Part shown: in pieces, positions 57,431 to 64,000 of the stretch
Layout of the letters: each line of letters starts with the position of its first letter
Numbering within the stretch: the first letter of the stretch is position 1
Assembly: GCA_030220185.1 (NCBI GenBank)
Contig: JASPKZ010010239.1
Location: 631,001 to 695,000 of the forward strand
DNA from: Diploptera punctata
Taxonomy: Eukaryota; Arthropoda; Insecta; Blattodea; Blaberidae
DNA length: 64,000 nt
Direction of reading: 5' to 3'
Notes under the pieces: model-generated
Seen by the model: only the letters and a program-made list of their open reading frames with translations
Told to the model about the DNA's origin: nothing
Databases searched by the model: none
Made by a program: the position numbers and the translations under genes

Positions 57431-57600
57431 GTCCGTCGCCGTGGCGTAGTCGGTAGAATTCGTACCTTCCACTCCGGTGACCCGGGTTCGATTCCTGGCG
57501 GGATAGGGGATTTTAAATCTCCACCTTGGGTCTGGGTGCGTGTGTCCTGTCCTTGTGTCTATGTGAGAATTTAAGAAAGTTAACAAACAGGTAAAACAAA
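57431..57600 (+). mobile_element. SINE-I, copy 2
   Basis: Head GTCCGTCGCCGTGGCGTAGT and B box GGTTCGATTCCTGG, then CTCCACCTTGGGTCTGGGTG and GTTAACAAACAGGTAAAAC. Same orientation as copy 1, on the other side of composite locus II. Confidence 0.92.
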
Positions 57601-58047
57601 CAAAGAAAAAGGTAAAACATTAAGAAAAAACTGGTATAAACGAAAAAAAAAATCGGAACAGGCCAAAAGTTTAAACCTTGATGTCGACGTTCATTATTAC
57701 TATTATTATTAGTAGCATTATTAGTAGCATTATTATTAACAGTAGCAGTATCATCAGTAGCAGTAGTAGTATTCCACTGCTATGTTATGTGGGTAATAAT
57801 TTTGTCGGACGCAGCGATTCAGAATTTCATCCTCAGTCGAGACAAAAAGCCTGAACGAAAAAAGTTACCAAATATAATTTTTCCATTATCTCTCTATCAC
57901 ATTCGTCTTGTTTCATATGAATTAACGAGTGAAGGAGTAATTTGACTTAAATATTCTTATTATCTTTGAAGTGTATCTAATATTGAGTTGATTATACATC
58001 AGGGGAGTTCCAAATGTCATTTCGGGTCTAGGAAGAATATATGTGAT
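57601..58047. other. no gene seen; short (ATT/AGT) repeats
   Basis: A cluster of ATT, AGTAGC and CAGTAG triplets at 57695-57770, otherwise AT-rich. Confidence 0.5.
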
Positions 58048-58296
58048 ACAGAGTGAATTTCTCAACCGAAGTCTAAGCCACGACCCCGTTTTCCAATTGT
58101 TTTATTGTTTCCATAACAACTATAAAAATGACTTAAAATTCACAGAAATTGTTATGAAACCATAGCCATGATTCAGACATTTGTTTTAGTAATTAACAGC
58201 CGTAGATTTTCAGTTTTTATGGTTGTTATGGAAACAATAAAAATCGAAAAAACGCGGTCGTGGTTAGACTTCAGTTTCGAAATCCACTAACAGAGT
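58048..58296. mobile_element. foldback MITE-like element
   Basis: Arms of about 75-80 bp: AACCGAAGTCTAAGCCACG...TTGTTTCCATAACAAC (from 58063) mirrors GTTGTTATGGAAACAAT...GTCGTGGTTAGACTTCAG (to about 58275). Possible 7-bp TSD ACAGAGT at 58048-58054 and 58290-58296. The short loop is non-coding. Confidence 0.65.
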
Positions 58297-59924
58297 TTGA
58301 GATCATATTCCGATGGGCATGTGCTGTACGATCCTGGAGATGTGTGGAAAAGTGCAAAAATAAAAGTAACATAAAACGATTTATTTAAACTAGCAGAGTT
58401 AAGGCATAAGACCTTCTCTTCCACTCAATCCGCGTAATAGTATTTGATACAGATAGTAACATTTAAGATTGTTTCATTTAGTTTGTAGATATAAAACCAT
58501 TTTGAAAATCATGCTTTCATTCAATAATTCCTCTTGCCCTAAACAAAAGATAATAATTTTTTTCCAAATTTAAAAGAAATATAGAACAGTTTATATCGAT
58601 AAATATAACATAAAATATAGCTTATGTTTTCTTATAATATACTAAATAATCTAGGCTCACACTTTCAGGCACATTTAAATAATATTTATCGTATATTGTT
58701 AGTCTTTATTTGGCGCCACTGTTCAATATCTTAGGACAGTAACGACGCAAATCAAATCTCGGCGTTAACGGAGAGACAAATTTTGTTTTGAAACCCCTTT
58801 TTTAGGCTTGACGTTATTTACATACCAATAAATCTACGACACGGCATTTCCTTTCATCCATAGAAAGCCATTCTCAAGACTGTTTGCTATTATGACTCCA
58901 TTAAGAACCCGGGAGCGTCGAACCAGCAGCGAGGATAGTAACCACGGAGAATGGCAGTTATGCTTCATTTTATTAATAATTAATTTTTAAAATATTTACT
59001 AAACGTAATTTAATTTCCATTAAAAACCATGTTTCAAAATGCAGAAAAAATTCATTTTTGCCACAAAAAAAATCGTATGTACATAAATGGAGAATTTATA
59101 AAACCTCCCTGGGTTAAACTGCCGACAAATAATTAATAAATCATTAGTAAAATGCCATCCTCCTACTATGATTAGATTACAAGAACACTTAGTAAACGTA
59201 AATGAAACCAAACATTTCTTGGGAGTTTATCCACTGAAAGTTAAGATTGCAACATAGTAAGACTTGTATCTCAAATCAATTGAAAATAACTTGATTAAGG
59301 TTTTATGAACGTAAATATTAAAAACTTCATGAATATTGTCTATAGGATCTAAAAATATCACCTAGATATTACTTTACGTAGCAGAAAACAATTTATGTCC
59401 TATTTACATGAACATCAAATTTTTCTGTATTATAATATTAACTTTTAGAGCATAAAAATCCTTTCGCCACCATCATGAATATATATTAAATTTAATGGCG
59501 GATATTTTGATGAGTCTGTATTTATCGTTCACCATCTTTTATACAAATATCAAACATAGTTTACTATACCTGTGAATTTTAGTTACATGAAAATATATTT
59601 TATAATTTAAAAATAAATTTGTACACTTAGTGATTAAATAAAATAAAAATTTAACAGTTCTATTTTATTTAATCACTAAACATAATAAATTTTTATCAAG
59701 TAAACACCAAATAAATTGATAAAATTAGTATTGAAATGCATATCAACTGATACAATAAGCTGAATCACATGTTTCATTTTTGTATTTTGATTTCATCTCC
59801 CTATCTGACGTAATAAATGTTTTATTTAGAAATTTTTCAGATACAAATTTCAATTTTTTTCAAATATACATCTCTATATACATCTATATGTGTGTATTTG
59901 TGTCCTCCCCTTCCCCCCTCCCTC

Positions 59925-59925
<1 letters not shown>
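58297..59925. other. no gene seen
   Basis: Long AT-rich stretch. The part at 58700-58970 is GC-richer and unmatched in the window. Near 59620-59690 a TTTAATCACTAA motif occurs in both orientations, forming a small inverted repeat. Confidence 0.4.

Positions 59926-59928
<3 letters not shown>

Positions 59929-59974
<46 letters not shown>
59929..59974. repeat. (CT)n microsatellite
   Basis: Pure TC run of about 46 bases. Confidence 0.96.
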
Positions 59975-59979
<5 letters not shown>

Positions 59980-60133
59980 CTCAATTTTACCTCCCCATTT
60001 ATAGACTGGGACCTACATTTAATTCCTCTCATCTCATGTGCTTTTACAGAAACTCTAAATTGACGGAAGAGTATTTTAAATTCTGAATGATATATTTTTG
60101 CCTTGTAAAGAATTTGGAGGTCCTCTAAGAATT

Positions 60134-60252
60134 AGTGATCAACTCAAGGCCAGGATCATCTCCAGGACAATATAAACATTTAAGACAAAACACACAATTC
60201 ATTCATACATTCAAAACAAACAAGGTCAATGTGATAGTCAGTCCTGGTAATT
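60134..60252 (-). mobile_element. SINE-B fragment
   Basis: GATCATCTCCAGGACAATAT, AAGACAAAACACACAATTC and AACAAGGTCAATGTGATAG match the middle of SINE-B reversed. Confidence 0.55.
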
Positions 60253-60483
60253 TATTACGTGTTTTATACCGTATTAGCTTGACCTATCTATGTAACGGAA
60301 TCTTTCAACGAGATTTTCACCCACTTAAAATCATTGGACTGACTTGAAACTTTGTATACTTGCAAAGGGCAAATGACAATACAATTATTTCATAAATGTA
60401 TCTAAAATCCTGGCCAGAATCAGCAGTAAATCAAAATAATAAAAACCGGTATAATAGGTTGCGGACTTATCAACTTCTACTCA

Positions 60484-60578
60484 GTCGTTGTAAGAGCTCA
60501 GTTGGTAGAGCGGTGGACTGTAGTGGTATATAATTTCAGTTATCCATAGGCCGCTGGTTCAAATCCGGCCCGGAGGAA
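60484..60578 (+). tRNA. tRNA-Tyr-derived block with intron, anticodon GTA
   Basis: GAGCTCAGTTGGTAGAGCGG, GGACTGTAG (GTA, tyrosine), intron-like TGGTATATAATTTCAGTT, ATCCATAGGCCGCTGG and TTCAAATCCGGC. The D, anticodon and T arms are good. The acceptor strands (GTTGTAA and CCGGAGG) do not pair, so it is a tRNA-derived part of the element. Confidence 0.65.
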
Positions 60579-60965
60579 TTTTTTTTAGTAGAGTATTACT
60601 TTTAGCTCATACTACAATAGTATCGAATTTAAAGATATTTACATTTTTATCGAATTCTGTAAAATATTAAAACTAAAAAATAAAAATAAATAAATAGTAC
60701 TTTTAAAAATAAAACAACACGCTTTATTAGAAAACCGAACTAAAAATAAAAAATAATTTTAATTTCCAATACTCTTGGGATAAAATTAAAGTGGTCAACA
60801 AAAAAAATCATCTACAACACATCTAGAATGAACCTAGAGTTATCTACGAAAAAAATAATTTTACCATCAAAAGCGTGGGGTACTTTTTATGATTTTTACG
60901 TTTTCGTCTTAGAGACTTTACTTTTATCAACATCTGTTCATTATCAAATATATTAATTGATGTAG

Positions 60966-61310
60966 GTCCACCGCTGTGGTCTCAAGGTAGCGTGCTGCCT
61001 TGTCACGCGGCGGGCCCGGGTTCGTTACCCGGTCGGGGCAGTTTTTCTGGGTGAGGTTTTTATCGGGGTTTTTCCTCACCTGTAAGACAAATGTCAGGAA
61101 AACTTTAAGGCCCAAACGGTCCCCGAAATCATATGGGTATCATCCTTATCACTATCATCCTTACCATTATCATCATCATCCTTCACCGGTGTGGAAAGCA
61201 ACGGGAAGCTACCACACCTACACAATTCCCTAGTAAAGCTGCAAGCATAGCATGAAAATGCTATTATTGCAGTGAAGGACATGCCTTCGGGCAGAATTAC
61301 TATGGATGGG
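60966..61310 (+). mobile_element. SINE-A, full length, with empty-site proof
   Basis: Head TCCACCGCTGTGGTCTCAAG to tail TACTATGGATGGG. An exact 11-bp TSD, AATTGATGTAG, lies at 60955-60965 and 61311-61321. The paralogous site at about 37802-37813 (AATTGATATGG) lacks the SINE and has a single copy of the target. Confidence 0.97.
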
Positions 61311-61515
61311 AATTGATGTAGAGCATCCCACGCTTTTGATGGTAACTTTTTTTTTGTAGATAACTCTAGTTTTATTTTAGATGTGTTGGAGATGACATTT
61401 TGTTGACCACTTTAATTTAATCCTAAGCGTGTTGGAAATTAAAATTATTTTTCATTTTTTAGTTCGGTTTTCTAATAAAGCGTGTTGTTTTAGTTTTTTT
61501 AAACTATTATTTATT

Positions 61516-61824
61516 GGTATAGTATCCACCTCTCCTTTGAGGTTCGTTGGTATAAGAACCCTGAAGACGGGTTCGTCCGGAAGGGCACTGAAGCTGTAGA
61601 ATCTGATATACGGCACATGAAATAACTTAAAGCTGGAAAAAACAGGCCTCGGATTAAAATTTGTCGAACCACTCGTTTCCTGTTTTGAAATGCGACGCTA
61701 ATGACTTTAGCTGTTAAAGTGCGGCATTGAATACAACAATTATACATACAAATTACAAAGCGAATATGAAATAAATTGTAATGATGGTCACAAGGTGTAG
61801 AGCGACTATTTGAGTCATAAACAC
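61516..61824. other. no gene seen
   Basis: The minus-strand frame 61511-61831 shows no recognisable domain. Not matched elsewhere in the window. Confidence 0.4.
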
Positions 61825-61950
61825 CTGACATTTGTCTTATAGGTGAGAAAGTACTCCCTGAATATCTCAGTGTGGAACTTTATTCATATCAGGGAACGAG
61901 CACGAGCCCATTGCGTCCAAAACAGCGATGATACTTCTAGGTAATGGCGA
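61825..61950 (-). mobile_element. SINE-A/B/C head fragment
   Basis: CCTGACATTTGTCTTATAGG through GAACGAGCACGAGCCC and CAGCGATGATACTTCTAGG is the shared head and first centre block, reversed and diverged. Confidence 0.55.
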
Positions 61951-61997
61951 CGAACTATTTTATATATTCCATTTCATTAACTCAATTCAACTCTTCG

Positions 61998-62410
61998 CTT
62001 TATAGGTACTATTTACAATCCACGTGCTCCCCGGCCTTACAGTGGCACTATCTATCGGGAGAGGGATTTTAAACGGTGGATCACACTTATACATTTTTGA
62101 CCATGTAAGGACATGTAGGGCATCTCCAAATGAGATATCAGCTACCCTCCGAGACAACACAACATGAAGACGATAGACAGCATTCATAAACACATTCATT
62201 CTAAACATGGTGAATATAATAATGATGATTATGATGGCCAAATGATGTTCTGGGACCATTTGGGCCTTACATTGTCCTGACATTTGTCTTAAAGGTAAGG
62301 AAAAACCTCGATAAAGAAACCATCGCCCAGAAAACTTGTCCCAATCAGGGATCGATTCCGGAACGCTACGTACGAGGCAGCGACACTATCTCGAGACCAC
62401 AGGGGTCGAC
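61998..62410 (-). mobile_element. SINE-B, near full length
   Basis: Minus-strand head GTCGACCCCTGTGGTCTCGA, B box AATCGATCCCTGATTGG, centre, and B tail up to TCCCGATAGATAGTGCC and GTAAATAGTACC. Confidence 0.85.
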
Positions 62411-62444
62411 GTTTATATATTGCATGGTTTGAAAATTGACATGT

Positions 62445-63080
62445 CGCCATCATCATCAACAACAATCATGGATTAAGCCCATGTGGCTTGTTCCGGTCTC
62501 ATAGATACTAATGCAATAGTTGAATCCATCTCTTTTTTCGGTCCACCAACATTCCTGTCTCCTTTTGGTTTGTAATTAAGTATAATTATTGGAATGCGAT
62601 CATCTTTCATTCTTTGAACATGTTCTTTCCAGTTTTTTCTAGATTATTTTATTTTATCTAAAAGTTTAAAAATATTTATCTCATTTCTAATATCTTCACT
62701 TCTTCTTTTATCTAGAAGTATGCAGCCAGTCACACTTGTCAGAAATCTCATTTCAGCTGCTTCAATGATATTCTCTTCTCTTTTAATTAAACCCCAAAAT
62801 TCGCTACCATACAATAGCAAGGGGACTGCCAATGCTTTATAATATTTTAGTTTTGTTTCCTTTTTTGCGTTTTTAAACATTACTTTAATTGTTTCACAAA
62901 TATAGTTAAATTTATTAAGTTTGTTAAACAGATCTTCATTTTTAAAATAGGAAATTTCATAACCCAGGAATTTAAAATGGTTCATTTGTTCAATGGATTT
63001 CCCCTCCAGAATTAATTTAGCTCTAACGGTATCTGATCCTTTGAAAGGTAAGATTCTCGTTTTACTTATTGATACTTATT
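62445..63080 (-). mobile_element. LINE-b, 5'-truncated and decayed
   Basis: The 113-codon frame 62644-62985 reads KFLGYEISYFKNEDLFNKLNKF, LLLYGSEFWGLIKREENII and LDKRRSEDIRNEIN. The remaining C-terminus (62450-62640) is in other frames. The 3' end is CATCATCATCAAC on the plus strand. It extends slightly further 5' than the 19000-19461 copy. Confidence 0.85.
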
Positions 63081-63404
63081 AAGATTTTTCATCGTAGCGA
63101 TTAAATAAGACATTATTTTTCGCTATTTTTATTACTTTTCTTTCAGATTGGATTATTTATTTAATATAGCTTATTTAAGAAATCATATTATGAACACGAT
63201 CCAAACTAAATAACTTTCAAAATAAATGTAGACTTAATAAATACAACAATATAGACAAGTAGATTAATATATATATATATATATATCCCATTGTATCTGA
63301 CCATATTTTCACAGGATTTGTTTTTTTTTCAGTATTGTGTTTTGCAAGAAAAAAACATTTATTTAAAAATACATGTTAACATAATATATGAATAAATATT
63401 CTCA
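63081..63404. other. no gene seen; (TA)n at 63268-63288
   Basis: AT-rich with one TA microsatellite. Confidence 0.5.
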
Positions 63405-63655
63405 ACTCGTGTCCACCTCAGGGTCGGGTGGAGGGATGAGATGAGTTGAATCTCCTTATATAAGGAGACGCCTGACACGCTATCGCACGGGCAGATGAAC
63501 GAAATGGATGAGATATGTATGGAAAATGATGGAATGAAATTGTGGTAGGGGAAAACGGGAGAAAACCCCGAGAAAAACCTGCCCAAGCTCCGTTTAGTCC
63601 GCGCAGCGCGGTGAGAGGCAAGCGTCTAACCGCTTGCTCCACAAGCGGACATCTT
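63405..63655 (-). mobile_element. SINE-H, second copy
   Basis: Minus-strand head GATGTCCGCTTGTGGAGC, GGTTTTTCTCGGGGTTTTC, CATTTCGTTCATCTGCCC and tail CACCCGACCCTGAGGTGGACACGAG. The B-box region is poorly kept. Confidence 0.6.
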
Positions 63656-64000
63656 AACATAACTGCACTAATTTTTATCACCGTGCCTATGTGAACGCAA
63701 TGACGTCTCTCAATGCACAAAAGACAACGCAGTTTACATCTTTGAGCAGAGTACGAAGAAAGACAGTGGACTTCAATTATTATCAAAAATGACGTATTCC
63801 TACACTAAGTAAACACATCTAAGACACTGATTTCAAAACTAGGACCGAGTATGTAGCGAGGTTGAATGAAACTACTCATAACAGTTAGGTTTAATATGAA
63901 TCATCAAAATCATTTATAACTAAAAATTATGGAATGAGGTAGATAGAAATGCCTTTTCTTTGTAATTTTGAGTTTAATCCATGCATTTTTCACTCAAATG
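63656..64000. other. no gene seen
   Basis: Mixed, mostly AT-rich DNA at the window edge. Confidence 0.45.

Larger units (their letters stand above)
60255..61515 (+). mobile_element. composite repeat, locus III, with SINE-A inserted in its foldback
   Basis: TTAGCTTGACCTATCTATGT (microsatellite seed only), GTAACGGAATCTTTCAACG unit, tRNA-Tyr-like block (60484-60578), TACTACAATAGTATCGAA, then foldback arms (about 60705-60880 and 61320-61510). The arms are separated by a SINE-A (60966-61310). The arms contain an extra ~65-base palindromic piece (ATAACTCTAG...) absent from locus I. Confidence 0.75.

Overview
Eukaryotic, almost certainly insect, nuclear DNA. The window is AT-rich and full of microsatellites, and it is packed with SINEs, non-LTR retrotransposon (LINE) remnants and DNA transposons. 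I found no intact host protein-coding gene, rRNA, CRISPR array or bacterial-type operon. The LINE C-terminal proteins, the tRNA-headed SINEs and the recurring TAGGCCTA-type motif look to me like cockroach (Blattodea, perhaps Periplaneta) genomic DNA. That assignment is from memory and is not proven by the sequence.

Family names used here are local to this window. SINE-A, -B and -C share one tRNA-like head and a central block but have three different tails. SINE-F, -G, -H and -I are further tRNA-headed families. LINE-a ends in (GTAA)n, LINE-b ends in (ATG)n, and LINE-z has a C-terminal zinc knuckle and ends in (CTA)n. Rep1 is a roughly 1-kb non-coding repeat present four times.

Layout. 1-5 kb: quiet DNA, two Rep1 copies (the second split by a SINE-A with an 11-bp target-site duplication, TSD) and one SINE-B. 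5-11 kb: LINE-a fragments, SINE-F and SINE-A. 11.8-13.1 kb: a complete but frameshifted Tc1/mariner element with DD41D spacing and 108-bp terminal inverted repeats (TIRs). 13.2-13.9 kb: a young 5'-truncated LINE-a. 14.5-15.8 kb: a Penelope-like element arranged as an inverted dimer, flanked by one TSD. 18.65-19.94 kb: a hAT remnant split by a LINE-b. 20.1-20.8 kb: an unclassified 683-bp retroposon. 21-26 kb: SINE-rich. 26.7-27.7 kb: the 5' end and endonuclease region of a LINE. 30.2-31.5 kb: a tandem array of five tRNA-like genes in ~298-bp units, the first one inverted. 34.1-36.7 kb: a long degenerate LINE-a with a LINE-z inserted in it. 36.9-37.9, 56.1-57.3 and 60.3-61.5 kb: three copies of a composite element made of an ATCT microsatellite seed, ~165-bp repeats and, in two copies, an intron-bearing tRNA-Tyr-like block and a foldback. 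38.7-39.2 kb: a deleted mariner relative. 45.0-45.6 kb: a piggyBac-type MITE bounded by TTAA. 49-56 kb: more LINE remnants. 58.05-58.3 kb: a foldback MITE. 62-64 kb: SINE-B, LINE-b and SINE-H.

Nothing here works as a pathway. The story is layered transposition: TSDs at many elements, and in one case an empty site in the same window, let the order of insertions be read. The least conventional structures are the three-locus composite element, the partly inverted tRNA-like array and the Penelope inverted dimer.
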